Below, one piece after another: positions 20,297 through 28,366 of a DNA stretch of 64,000 nt (its first letter is position 1; each line of letters begins with the position of its first letter). Both the position numbers and the translations under genes were made by a program. Below the pieces are notes generated by a model. The model ran no database searches. It was given only the letters and a program-made list of their open reading frames with translations, and was not told the DNA's origin. The stretch is from Gloeothece verrucosa PCC 7822. Its GTDB lineage: Bacteria; Cyanobacteriota; Cyanobacteriia; Cyanobacteriales; Microcystaceae. Location of the stretch: the NCBI RefSeq assembly GCF_000147335.1, contig NC_014501.1:868001-932000 (forward strand), written 5' to 3'.

Positions 20297-20851
20297 ATGG
20301 CCAGAAGACCTAAATATTCGCCTCCTCCTCGTTCTAACCCACAAAGATCGGCTCCGGGTTCTTCTGTTGGGGGATTTAACTTGAATTATGGACAGATAGC
20401 CCTTTTTGGCGGCATATTTGTTTTAGGAGTAGGAGTAGGAATCGGTTTTAGTTCTACTGCCAGTTTTAGCCCTGAAAATGTTGCCTCAAGAGAAGTGATT
20501 GATCGCAGTGCCCCTAATGCGGAATTATGTATACAATTCGGGGCCAGTGCCATTGTCAGTGATCTGAGGGTATTTATCACGCTTAATCCCTTCAATGTCT
20601 ATGTGACTCAACCCACCATGCAACCGGGTTGTGTGTTGCGGCGTAATAATTGGGCTATTCTAGAACAAAAACGATTAATTAGTAATCAGCAAGTGGGAGA
20701 GTGCAAAAATAGGATGAATACTTTTGGATTTACGGGACCTCTAGAAGGAAAACCGAAAATTGATTGTATTTATCAAAATGATGCGGCGGGTAACTTATTC
20801 CTCAACCAACCCGGGGCAGTTACTCCCCCAAGTGAAACACAAGATTTCTAA
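20297..20851 (+). CDS. DUF3172 cyanobacterial membrane protein
   Basis: The 184-residue protein begins with a Pro/Arg-rich cytoplasmic tail and has one membrane segment (about 33-52, LNYGQIALFGGIFVLGVGVG). Its conserved extracytoplasmic domain (about 70-165) has four cysteines (CIQF, GCVLRR, GECKN, DCIYQ), typical of DUF3172. This family is conserved in cyanobacteria but has no known function. It stands alone upstream of glmS. Confidence 0.85.
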   Translation: MARRPKYSPPPRSNPQRSAPGSSVGGFNLNYGQIALFGGIFVLGVGVGIGFSSTASFSPENVASREVIDRSAPNAELCIQFGASAIVSDLRVFITLNPFNVYVTQPTMQPGCVLRRNNWAILEQKRLISNQQVGECKNRMNTFGFTGPLEGKPKIDCIYQNDAAGNLFLNQPGAVTPPSETQDF

Positions 20852-20946
20852 TTTCGTCGTACTAAGTCATTATCGTAAATCTAGGTAGAAACAAAGCTTA
20901 CCTGCTATGATATTCTAAGCTTTTAGTAAGCATTGAGGAGCGTTAC

Positions 20947-20955
20947 ATGACTTAA
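20947..20955 (+). other. Start-stop mini-ORF in glmS leader
   Basis: GAGGAG is followed 6 bases later by ATGACTTAA (Met-Thr-stop) about 130 bp upstream of glmS. The good spacing of the ribosome-binding site and the immediate stop could be chance or a leader element that affects glmS expression. No GlmS ribozyme fold was apparent. Confidence 0.25.
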
Positions 20956-21080
20956 CAAAAATTTTCCGCCTAAAAACACGGGCAATCTCAAAAATGAGGA
21001 TTTATATTAAATTCTCAGTAAAGCTTGAGGCTTGTCAAATGCATAACAAGTAACTTATTAAAGATAATCAGATAAATTAA

Positions 21081-22973
21081 ATGTGTGGAATAGTTGGATA
21101 TATTGGAACTCAAACCGCAGTTGAGATTCTACTCGGCGGTTTAGAAAGACTAGAGTATAGAGGATATGACTCAGCAGGAGTCGCTACCATCTTAGAAGGG
21201 GAGTTACACTGTACTCGGGCCAAAGGAAAACTCTACAATCTACGAGAAAAACTGGAAAGAGAAGTCAATCCGGCTCAAATCGGTATTGGTCATACTCGCT
21301 GGGCCACTCACGGAAAACCTGAAGAACATAATGCCCACCCCCATAGAGATTCTAACGGACGAGTAGCCGTAGTGCAAAATGGCATTGTGGAAAATTATCA
21401 AGAATTACGAGAAGAATTGAAAAGCAAAGGCTATCAATTTCTTTCAGAAACCGACACAGAAGTAATTCCTAACTTAATTGCTGATATTTTATCTCAACAG
21501 ACTGACCCCGAAGATGCCGATAGTTTCTTAAAAGCGGTACAAGCGGCGATTAATCGTTTAGAGGGAGCATTTGCCATCGGGGTTTTATGTGTAGATCATC
21601 CGGATGAATTAATCGTCGCCCGTCAACAAGCGCCCTTAATCTTGGGTTTTGGACAAGGGGAATTTTTCTGTGCTTCTGATGTGACGGCATTAATGCCTCA
21701 TACCCATGCGGTTTTATCGCTAGAGAATGGGGAAATTGCCCGTTTAACCCCCTTGGGCGTAGAAATTTACAATTTTGAGGGTAAACGTCTTAAGAAGACC
21801 CCTAGAACCCTAGATTGGAATCTCACCACTGTGGAAAAACAGGGATTCCGTCACTTTATGCTCAAAGAAATTTATGAGCAACCTAACGTGATCCGCAGTT
21901 GTTTAGAAGCCTATCTAAATCCCGATTGGCACCCTCAAAATAATTCGCAAGTTAGCCCGATTAATTTAGGCTTATCAGAATCTTTATTAAATAAAGTAGA
22001 AAACGTTCAAATTTTAGCCTGTGGAACCAGTTGGCATTCTAGCTTAGTGGGGAAATACTTGATTGAACAGTTGGCGGGTATTCCCACGATGGTACAATAT
22101 GCCTCAGAATTTCGTTATGCGCCATCTCCGATTACGGCCAATACTCTCAGTATAGGGGTAACTCAGTCGGGAGAAACCGCCGATACCTTGGCGGCTTTAG
22201 AAACGGAAAAACAGCGCCGCATCGCTTTAGAATCTAAATATCAACCGCGAATATTAGGGATTACTAACCGCCCTGAAAGTACCCTAGCTCACATGGTAAA
22301 TGAGATTATTAATACTCAAGCGGGTATTGAGGTGGGGGTAGCCGCCACTAAGAGTTTTACCGCTCAGTTAATGGGATTTTATCTATTAGCGTTAGAGTTA
22401 GCTTACCGTCGTCAAGCTTTATCTTTAGAACAGTTCGCAACGATCATAGAAGGGTTGCGGCATTTGCCCCGACAGATGGAGTTAGTATTAGAAAAACAAG
22501 AGTCATTGATTGAAGAATTGGCTCATGAGTTTAATGATACTCAAGATTTTATTTTTCTCGGGCGAGGCATTAATTTTCCTATCGCTTTAGAGGGGGCTTT
22601 AAAGTTAAAAGAGATCAGTTATATTCATGCTGAAGGCTATCCGGCTGGAGAGATGAAACATGGTCCTATTGCTTTATTAGATGCTAAAGTGCCTGTGGTT
22701 GCTATTGCTATGCCTGGGCTAGTTTATGAAAAAGTGATCTCCAATGCTCAGGAAGCCAAAGCCAGAGATGCGCGTTTAATTGGGGTGACGGTTATTGATG
22801 ATCTCGATGCTTCTCATACGTTTGATGATTTGTTAACGGTGCCAAAGGTAGATGAGATTTTATCGCCGATGTTGGCGGTTATTCCTTTGCAATTGTTGGC
22901 TTATCATATTGCGGCCAGAAGAGGCTTAGATGTGGATCAGCCGCGTAATTTGGCGAAAAAGCGTTACGGTTGA
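21081..22973 (+). CDS. glmS: Glutamine-fructose-6-phosphate transaminase (isomerizing)
   Basis: The 630-residue enzyme converts fructose-6-phosphate and glutamine to glucosamine-6-phosphate, the first step to UDP-GlcNAc for cell wall. The N-terminal nucleophile Cys2 is in MCGIVGYIG, the Ntn glutaminase domain spans about 2-240, and two SIS sugar-isomerase domains fill about 310-610 (CGTSWHSS, TQSGETADT, HAEGYPAGEMKHGP). The end is odd: the usual NLAKSVTVE tail is replaced by NLAKKRYG, apparently through one extra A in a five-A run at 22956-22960. Removing one A restores the canonical tail and a TAG stop at 22975-22977. That tail forms part of the active site in GlmS structures, so this may be a sequencing error or a real frameshift. 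Confidence 0.95.
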   Translation: MCGIVGYIGTQTAVEILLGGLERLEYRGYDSAGVATILEGELHCTRAKGKLYNLREKLEREVNPAQIGIGHTRWATHGKPEEHNAHPHRDSNGRVAVVQNGIVENYQELREELKSKGYQFLSETDTEVIPNLIADILSQQTDPEDADSFLKAVQAAINRLEGAFAIGVLCVDHPDELIVARQQAPLILGFGQGEFFCASDVTALMPHTHAVLSLENGEIARLTPLGVEIYNFEGKRLKKTPRTLDWNLTTVEKQGFRHFMLKEIYEQPNVIRSCLEAYLNPDWHPQNNSQVSPINLGLSESLLNKVENVQILACGTSWHSSLVGKYLIEQLAGIPTMVQYASEFRYAPSPITANTLSIGVTQSGETADTLAALETEKQRRIALESKYQPRILGITNRPESTLAHMVNEIINTQAGIEVGVAATKSFTAQLMGFYLLALELAYRRQALSLEQFATIIEGLRHLPRQMELVLEKQESLIEELAHEFNDTQDFIFLGRGINFPIALEGALKLKEISYIHAEGYPAGEMKHGPIALLDAKVPVVAIAMPGLVYEKVISNAQEAKARDARLIGVTVIDDLDASHTFDDLLTVPKVDEILSPMLAVIPLQLLAYHIAARRGLDVDQPRNLAKKRYG

Positions 22974-22974
22974 G
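22941..22974 (+). promoter_or_regulatory. attTn7-like TnsD target in glmS 3' end
   Basis: The glmS terminal bases CCGCGTAATTTGGCG and GCGTTACGGTTGAG closely match the E. coli glmS end that TnsD binds to direct Tn7 insertion about 25 bp past the stop. The nearby TnsA remnant starts about where an inserted right end plus leader would place it. Confidence 0.7.
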
Positions 22975-23021
22975 TAGGTTGGGTTAGGCGGCAATTACCG
23001 GAGGATAATAAAGTTCTATAA

Positions 23022-23176
23022 TTATGGTTAGCTCTTTTTGAACGCTACCAAAAGGAAGGTCGTGGCCAAGGGACAGGAAAAAACTATGTTCCTTGGATTA
23101 AGATTCAAGACTTTCCTTCTGGCGATCGCTCATACCTTACGACAAGTCCAATACACTTACGTGCGACGGAGTGTTA
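23022..23176 (+). pseudogene. tnsA: Remnant of TnsA (Tn7-like transposase endonuclease), N-terminal part
   Basis: A + strand frame reads FERYQKEGRGQG, then TGKNYVPWIKIQD, before a stop. This matches the N-terminus of TnsA (KEGRGQGHGKDYIPWLTVQ in E. coli Tn7) well. There is no start codon in frame and the frame ends after about 50 residues, before the catalytic nuclease core, so it is a dead fragment. It begins about 50 bp after glmS and is transcribed away from it, the position and direction tnsA has when Tn7 sits in attTn7 with its right end towards glmS. Confidence 0.75.
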
Positions 23177-24562
23177 AACGAGTCCACGATACCAGAGCCA
23201 ATAACTAAATCCCCCTAACAATAGCAAACTTAGGAGGGGAATAATCCAGGCGAGAGGCGATGACTTTGGCGGCAAATTATCGGTTATTTTGATCGTTTTT
23301 AGCGGTAAATGACCTAATAAATCATTCGCGTCGTATTGGTTTTTGATCACATATTCAAATCCCGGCCAAATATATTCCGAGTTGTAAGCATTGGGTTGCT
23401 TTTTAACACCACCGAAATTCTTAAACAAAGCATCGTCGAAATAGGTCGTATCGGTTACCGCCTGATTGTGGAAAGCGATTAGAGGAGGATGATCTTGCTT
23501 TTCCGAAAGGGAAAAATAAATTTTTTTCTGAGTGCTGGCAATATAGTCGAAATTGGGTTTTGCACTTCCTAAACTTCCTTTCACCCAAGTTTTGGGATTG
23601 ACGATTGTATCGTCTACCCCGTGCAAGATACCAACAGGAATATCCAATTTCGCTCCGGTTTTTTTAATCTCAATCGGTTTTGAAGTAAACGGGGAGCGGA
23701 ACAGCCGTAAAATAAATAGGGCAATTCGAGGAAGGCCCAACAGACTACTCGGCGCGGGATCGGCGGTCAAAATTTGTTTGGCTAAGAAATTATATTTCGT
23801 GCGATTAAAATCCGCGACAAAATAAGGCCAACTCAACGCCAATAACCCACCTAAAGAATGACCGAAAACATAAAAATCAAAATCGCCATCGAGTTCGGGA
23901 TTTTTTTCGCATAATATTCGCCAAGACTCGGAAGTTAATGTAACTGCGCTTTCCATCCAATCGATAGGACTGTAGAGAAGACTTAAACCGACAGTGGAGA
24001 TCAGTTTGACCAGATTCTTACGATATTCTGGAGCAAAAATATACACTAGCCGGACGATTAAAATAATTGTAATAATAGCGAGTGCGATCGCCAGACATTT
24101 GATCGGGCTAGGTTCGTTAGGAGCAACGCGAATGCGACAGAATTCACGGGCTTTTCTTGTTTGTTGAGCGAATTTATCGTCCGAAGGAGTTTTTCTTTGT
24201 CGGATCGTATCGATCGCCATTTGATACCAAAAATATAAGTGACGTTTCTTTTGACTAGCTTTCAAATCCCTTTGCTCTATACTGTCAGGATAGTCACTTT
24301 TTTGAAAATCGGGAAAAAATACATAATAGCCCTTTTTAGCTAACTCTTCCAAATGAGCCTCGTAGAATTGGGGGAGGCATAAAGCGAAACCGTGTAAATA
24401 AACAATTAGCTTTCGTTTTCCTTCAGTATCAAAACAGGGCTTATGGGGAACAAAAACTTGAATATAATTACCCCGGATATGGCTACCGGATTGATAGACC
24501 GTATAGCCATCTCGTCGTTCGTCAGTGAAATTGATTTCTAGATCCGTGTGGTTTGCCATCAT
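23174..24562 (-). CDS. Membrane-anchored alpha/beta hydrolase
   Basis: The 462-residue protein has an alpha/beta hydrolase fold with YLHGFALCLP at about residue 53 and the nucleophile elbow GHSLGG near 232-237, followed by LLALSWPYF. Hydrophobic segments lie near 160-180 (a membrane helix inside the cap region) and at the C-terminus (about 437-457), which should tether it to a membrane. It could be an esterase/lipase; the substrate is unknown. ATG 24562 is preferred over an upstream TTG because GGAG lies 9 bases before it. It heads towards glmS, opposite in strand, and its end overlaps the tnsA remnant by 3 bases. It is the last gene of a four-gene leftward block. Confidence 0.8.
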   Translation of the reverse strand: MMANHTDLEINFTDERRDGYTVYQSGSHIRGNYIQVFVPHKPCFDTEGKRKLIVYLHGFALCLPQFYEAHLEELAKKGYYVFFPDFQKSDYPDSIEQRDLKASQKKRHLYFWYQMAIDTIRQRKTPSDDKFAQQTRKAREFCRIRVAPNEPSPIKCLAIALAIITIILIVRLVYIFAPEYRKNLVKLISTVGLSLLYSPIDWMESAVTLTSESWRILCEKNPELDGDFDFYVFGHSLGGLLALSWPYFVADFNRTKYNFLAKQILTADPAPSSLLGLPRIALFILRLFRSPFTSKPIEIKKTGAKLDIPVGILHGVDDTIVNPKTWVKGSLGSAKPNFDYIASTQKKIYFSLSEKQDHPPLIAFHNQAVTDTTYFDDALFKNFGGVKKQPNAYNSEYIWPGFEYVIKNQYDANDLLGHLPLKTIKITDNLPPKSSPLAWIIPLLSLLLLGGFSYWLWYRGLV

Positions 24563-24595
24563 TAAATTCTCCAAGATCAATACAAAAAGGAGCTT

Positions 24596-25318
24596 TTATA
24601 TACCAGGTAGCGGAGAGCCAGCACCGACGGAGCGATCGCCGGAAGTCCTCCGCTCGGTTCGGGTTCTTCGCTCGGTTAGTAACAAACACAGAGCCAAAAC
24701 AAATTCCGACGCGCTCCCCGGTAACGTGCCGACTAAAACGGAAGGAATAGCGTTACCGATTAAAGCGATCGCCGTTCCCGCAAATAACCACCGCCATCGG
24801 AGCCGGAACCAGAGACCGATACTGATAGCGAAAACAAACAGATTGACCACAATCGTAATAATTGGCGGGCCTTTAACTGTCGCAAGCTTATAGCGTAAAA
24901 CACCCGCGAAGGTAACAGGAATTAAATCCAAACCGGCGGAATTCGTCACAAATGGGATCGCGGCCAGTCCTAACGCGAATAACCAAGACAGAACTCGCGT
25001 AACACGATTCGCCCAAACCGCTCCAGCCCGGTGGGATAGTTCGATCCCAATAACAATAAACAGAGGGATCACAATACCGTGTAAATAAAAACGTACCGCG
25101 CTCAACTTAATTAAGAGTTCTCCCTCGCCGATCACCCTTCCCATTGCCAGAACGAGATTATCATAACCTAGACTCACCAAGACAATCGGTAAAACGATCA
25201 TCGCCAGACTATTCGCTCGCAGCCATAGACGGATCGCCCAACCGAGCAATATCCCTTCCATTAGCGCGAGGCTGAAATGTCCGAAAGGATAAACAAACGA
25301 CAGTATTGAATTCATCAA
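24596..25318 (-). CDS. Multi-pass membrane protein, unknown
   Basis: The 240-residue protein has about seven hydrophobic segments from residue 10 to 215 and a basic, Arg-rich tail (ERRTRTERRTSGDRSVGAG). No family could be recognised. It lies between two genes of the same strand with 30-35 bp gaps, so it belongs to the hydrolase operon. The gene is clearly more GC-rich than its surroundings and carries HIP1 octamers, so it is probably cyanobacterial but differs in history from its neighbours. Confidence 0.65.
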   Translation of the reverse strand: MMNSILSFVYPFGHFSLALMEGILLGWAIRLWLRANSLAMIVLPIVLVSLGYDNLVLAMGRVIGEGELLIKLSAVRFYLHGIVIPLFIVIGIELSHRAGAVWANRVTRVLSWLFALGLAAIPFVTNSAGLDLIPVTFAGVLRYKLATVKGPPIITIVVNLFVFAISIGLWFRLRWRWLFAGTAIALIGNAIPSVLVGTLPGSASEFVLALCLLLTERRTRTERRTSGDRSVGAGSPLPGI

Positions 25319-25346
25319 AAAGCTTCTCCATCAAAAGAACGCAATC

Positions 25347-26213
25347 CTAACTTTGTTCGAGCGGTACAGTTGCGGTGGGAAATTCACCGAGAATTCCCTG
25401 ACGGTAGACCAACCAAGTAAAAATGGCCACTCCCGCTTCCGTTCCACACAAATCGTGTAAAATGTGGAACAAAGCATTAAAAGTTATTTGGGGATCGCTA
25501 TAGGGATTGCCACCATATTGATCGAGGAGAAAAATAAAAGTTAAATTAACCCCGACCGAGAAAAACGGCACTAAAATTACTTTCCAATCCTTTAATAATT
25601 TATAACCACGGTAGGTGAGTACGCTAAAAACAATGGTGAGCGCGATGTAAATAGGAATCTTGAAACTACTATTATTGTGCGCGTACCCTAGGGGATACAG
25701 AAGAGAAACCACTAACAAGCTAATCGCAAAAACAAGATTAACCGCTTTCGTGAGCATCGTGTCTTTCTTGGCTAAGCTATCCGACCAGAGAGCGAAGGCA
25801 GAGATCAAGAAAAAATAGAACATAAAGTTCAGCATCGTAAAATCGTTGTAGTAGTACCAACATTGGGTAACGTGCCAACCGATTTCCGAAGCGATCGCCA
25901 CCATGATAAAAGCTAGACCGAGTTGAGAACCAAAAATCGCCTTCAATGGCAATCCGAGGTTTTTCAAACTCTGGTAAAAAATTCTCATCGCCAGAGGAAT
26001 CAGAACGAACGTTAAAACGTGGGTAGTGATTAATCCCCATTTCCAAGGCCCTGTAATACAAGTAGCTGAAGCACCCGGTATAGGAGGAGAAATTCCCGGA
26101 AGTATAGCGAGAATATAGCCGAATCCGGTTAAACCGATCACAAAACAAAACCCAATAAAAGCCAGATTGGCATTAAAAATCTTTCCGTCCGTTTTTCTTT
26201 GAAATTTTTCCAT
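25347..26213 (-). CDS. Multi-pass membrane protein, unknown
   Basis: The 288-residue protein has about seven to eight membrane helices separated by short loops (the first about 16-38 and the last near 255-270). No signature motif is recognisable. The frame extends upstream to a TTG at 26249; ATG 26213 just before the first conserved-looking stretch is preferred, though neither has a strong ribosome-binding site. Together with the 240-residue protein and the hydrolase it may form a membrane lipid-acting set, which is inferred from membership of one operon only. Confidence 0.65.
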   Translation of the reverse strand: MEKFQRKTDGKIFNANLAFIGFCFVIGLTGFGYILAILPGISPPIPGASATCITGPWKWGLITTHVLTFVLIPLAMRIFYQSLKNLGLPLKAIFGSQLGLAFIMVAIASEIGWHVTQCWYYYNDFTMLNFMFYFFLISAFALWSDSLAKKDTMLTKAVNLVFAISLLVVSLLYPLGYAHNNSSFKIPIYIALTIVFSVLTYRGYKLLKDWKVILVPFFSVGVNLTFIFLLDQYGGNPYSDPQITFNALFHILHDLCGTEAGVAIFTWLVYRQGILGEFPTATVPLEQS

Positions 26214-26336
26214 AGTGCTAGAGACGAGGATATTTTTAGCGGATTCCAAGTCTAGTTCCTATCGCTCGATTTTTTCTTGATCAGTAGCGGTTTCACAGTA
26301 AATGGAATCCTAATTAGAGAATTGATTTTAGTAGAT

Positions 26337-26801
26337 TTACGAGGGAAAATCGGGCTTGAGATCAACGCCCAAGGTAACATCGAGAGCCGGTCCAAAATCT
26401 TTTCCGCTCGCTCGGTAAATCGTAAGTCCCGGTTTCAAAATAGCAGGGCCGCCACAGGATTGAATTAAGTCGGTTTTATTCTTAACTTTAAGATTAGAAC
26501 AGCCGAACTCAATCTCTTGCTGACCATTAGGAGATACGTTAACAATTTGAATTAACTCGATCATTCCGGTTTCACCGTCTGGTAAAGCAACGATGGCACT
26601 ACGAACTGGTTCGGCCATGTCAAGTACCCTTTCTCTTTGCAGCTTGAACGTTCCGTTTTGAATGGCAATTGATTTAAATATATCCTTCGCGCTCGGTACG
26701 CCGACATCGGCCATGGCAGTCGCGGGGAAGAAGAACGTCACGAATGATATGGCAATAGCGAATACATTCGCCCAGATTAGCGATTTGTTCAGTAAATTCA
26801 T
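26337..26801 (-). CDS. Small exported protein, unknown
   Basis: The 154-residue protein has a clear N-terminal signal peptide (about 1-31, ending in ATAMA). The mature part is beta-rich with two cysteines (GCSNLK and SCGGPA) that could form a disulphide. No family recognised. It is the first gene of the leftward block and is followed by a 120-bp gap before the next membrane gene. Repeats upstream of it (26960-27032) may carry its promoter or operator. Confidence 0.65.
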   Translation of the reverse strand: MNLLNKSLIWANVFAIAISFVTFFFPATAMADVGVPSAKDIFKSIAIQNGTFKLQRERVLDMAEPVRSAIVALPDGETGMIELIQIVNVSPNGQQEIEFGCSNLKVKNKTDLIQSCGGPAILKPGLTIYRASGKDFGPALDVTLGVDLKPDFPS

Positions 26802-27188
26802 GGCAATTTTCCTAATTCGTGAATTATGTCTTAAGGAGGATTTTTTTTTTTCGCTTGTGTAGTAAACAACTAAACTATATTATCTCCTGCCCATTTTTAA
26901 AACCATCGAAGTTTAGGCTTTTAAGAATAATTTAAAATTCTATGGGTTAATCGCATATTACTTAACAAAGTAAAAACCTGAATTAGCAAAGGTTTAAAAA
27001 ATTTTAGCAATACAACTTAACAAAGTTTGTTACAAAAGTTAATTGATCGCTTCGCGGCATTATGTGAGCCTATCCTTCGAGATGATGGAAAATTTAGGGG
27101 AGTATGTTTTAGGATGTTTGTTGGGGTATGATTTTTGGCAGGAGGTGGATAGGATGATTCATTGGTTGGTTGAGGGGATTATTTTGAC
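26802..27188. other. Intergenic region with palindrome and a short open frame
   Basis: This 387-bp stretch holds the upstream region of the exported-protein gene. ACTTAACAAAGT occurs at 26960-26971 and again at 27015-27026. The second copy is part of a perfect palindrome, TAACAAAGTTTGTTA, at 27018-27032. A short frame at about 27082-27192 (MMENLGEY...) resembles no known gene and could be the tail of a lost gene. Confidence 0.45.
26960..27032. promoter_or_regulatory. Paired 12-bp repeats and palindrome upstream of leftward operon
   Basis: Two ACTTAACAAAGT copies lie 55 bp apart, and the second forms a 15-bp perfect palindrome. They sit about 160-230 bp upstream of the start of the exported-protein gene. 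Spacing and symmetry fit a repressor operator; the protein that binds is unknown. Confidence 0.4.
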
Positions 27189-27605
27189 TTAATCACTCAG
27201 TAAAAAATCATTAACCGTAACAATATTAATTGATTGAAAAGGGTGTAAAATTAATAAATCTTGATCACCTGTAATAATAGATTCTGCTTGACCATTAACG
27301 GCTAATTCCAAATATTTATTATCTTTAGGATCTCGACAAATATCGGTTAGAAAGCTCATTTATAGAATAAATTCAACGGTTTGAGATAAACCTAATAAAA
27401 ATTGTTGACGTTCTTCAAGGGTAATATAGGGGTCAAACTTTGGTCGAAATAAGACGGTTTCTAATTCTTGCCAAGTTGCAGGAGATACGATAATGATTCC
27501 TAAATGTTGGGCTTTTTTTAAAGCCATGTTCGGTTTACTGTTTGGCGATAAAACGGAACTAATAATGATATTTGTATCAAGAACAAATCGTCTATTCATC
27601 TTCAT
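27189..27605 (-). pseudogene. PIN-family toxin with in-frame stop
   Basis: The frame reads RFVLDTNIIISSVLS at the start, with the conserved PIN Asp, and continues to VEFIL, then stops at 27360-27362 (TAA). The same frame resumes immediately as MSFLTDICRDPKDNKYLELA, the C-terminal PIN block with the later acidic residues, to a second stop at 27189. The whole resembles a full-length PIN toxin of the COG1569 type split by one nonsense codon. The second part starts with its own ATG, but each half alone lacks part of the active site, so the toxin is probably dead. Confidence 0.8.
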
Positions 27606-27750
27606 TTAAGAGAGATTCTAAAATTTCAGGGGTTAATCCTCTCTCTTGTGCTTTTTGTCCAATAGTATCCATTGTTTTATATAATCTGTCTAGAGATTCT
27701 TTTCTAGATCCAGTGGCAGATTGAAGATAAAAGGCGATTTTTTCTTCGTA
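27592..27750 (-). pseudogene. Antitoxin remnant before PIN toxin
   Basis: The frame ending at 27592 reads ...RKESLDRLYKTMDTIGQKAQ then ERGLTPEILESLLNEDE and overlaps the first codons of the PIN toxin, as an antitoxin normally does. GLTPEILESLL is a common end of antitoxins of PIN pairs. The N-terminal part cannot be aligned with a normal antitoxin beyond about 27750, where the cassette-like sequence on the other strand begins, so the 5' part seems to have been replaced. Confidence 0.55.
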
Positions 27751-27804
27751 ATAGCTGATGATCCTGTTTATGTTGCTCCATTACTTACAGTGTTGCCAAG
27801 TGAG

Positions 27805-27978
27805 ATGAGTAAGCTTCGGATGGGAGAGTTTGAAATAAGCTATATTGGCAATGGCAAATTGCTTCGTAGAGGAAATCACGAGACAACCTATGTAGGTACT
27901 GATCTTGTGAAGGTAAGATGGCAAAATATTTGGTATGTGCTAGGTAGTGCATTCAGTTTGAGTCTACACGAAATGTAA
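27805..27978 (+). CDS. Small gene of an integron-type cassette
   Basis: The frame encodes 57 residues from ATG 27805 (MSKLRMGEFEISYIGNG...) with no recognised family. It may begin earlier, as the frame is open upstream. Its stop TAA lies one base before the attC-like site, the usual layout of a mobile gene cassette. It is antisense to the antitoxin remnant only upstream of this start. Cassette genes are often unique, so lack of homology is expected. Confidence 0.45.
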   Translation: MSKLRMGEFEISYIGNGKLLRRGNHETTYVGTDLVKVRWQNIWYVLGSAFSLSLHEM

Positions 27979-27979
27979 A

Positions 27980-28066
27980 GCTTAACAACCGCGCTGCACC
28001 AGATCGTGAAAACTGGTCACCTGAGATGCGAACGTAATTTGCATTTGGTGAGCGCGAACGTTACAA
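27980..28066 (+). other. attC-like integron recombination site (about 87 bp)
   Basis: GCTTAAC starts the site and GTTACAA ends it, close to the R'' (RYYYAAC) and R' (GTTRRRY) consensus. Just inside, CGCGCTGCACC (27990-28000) and GGTGAGCGCG (28047-28056) pair as imperfect inverted arms with one extra base, which would be the extrahelical base typical of attC. The loop is about 46 bp. No integrase intI is in the window, so the cassette is either a secondary-site insertion or a relic of an array. Confidence 0.7.
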
Positions 28067-28100
28067 GGTAAAGTAAATAGACAAAGTCAAAAAACACTGA

Positions 28101-28361
28101 TTAAGCTACTTCAAGTTCATAATGTAAAACCAATAACTCATCTTCCTTTAAAATAGCCATCGCATATTCCCGTCCTTTGCTATCAGCAAACTCCACTAAA
28201 TATTGCTTTTCTCCCTCTTTTTCATAAATTTCTACTACCGTTCCCACCTGTCCACTGGGTAAGCTTTCAATAGACATCAATTCGGGTTCAACTAAGGTTA
28301 ATCTTTCCTTAGCAATCGGATTAATAATCGCTACTGTATCTAACATTAAAATATTTTTCAT
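28101..28361 (-). CDS. DUF4926 family protein
   Basis: The 86-residue protein has the DUF4926 pattern (LPSGQVGTVVEIY, then YLVEFADSKGREYAMAIL). It lies 5 bp after the DUF6883 gene in one operon. The two families commonly occur side by side in cyanobacteria and are suspected toxin-antitoxin pairs, but no biochemical role is established that I know of. The small acidic protein here would be the natural antitoxin candidate. Confidence 0.8.
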   Translation of the reverse strand: MKNILMLDTVAIINPIAKERLTLVEPELMSIESLPSGQVGTVVEIYEKEGEKQYLVEFADSKGREYAMAILKEDELLVLHYELEVA

Positions 28362-28366
28362 AATAC

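Noticed and set aside
20852..21080. glmS ribozyme or riboswitch
   Set aside because: No recognisable pseudoknot core, and cyanobacteria are not known to use it; only a start-stop mini-ORF is seen.
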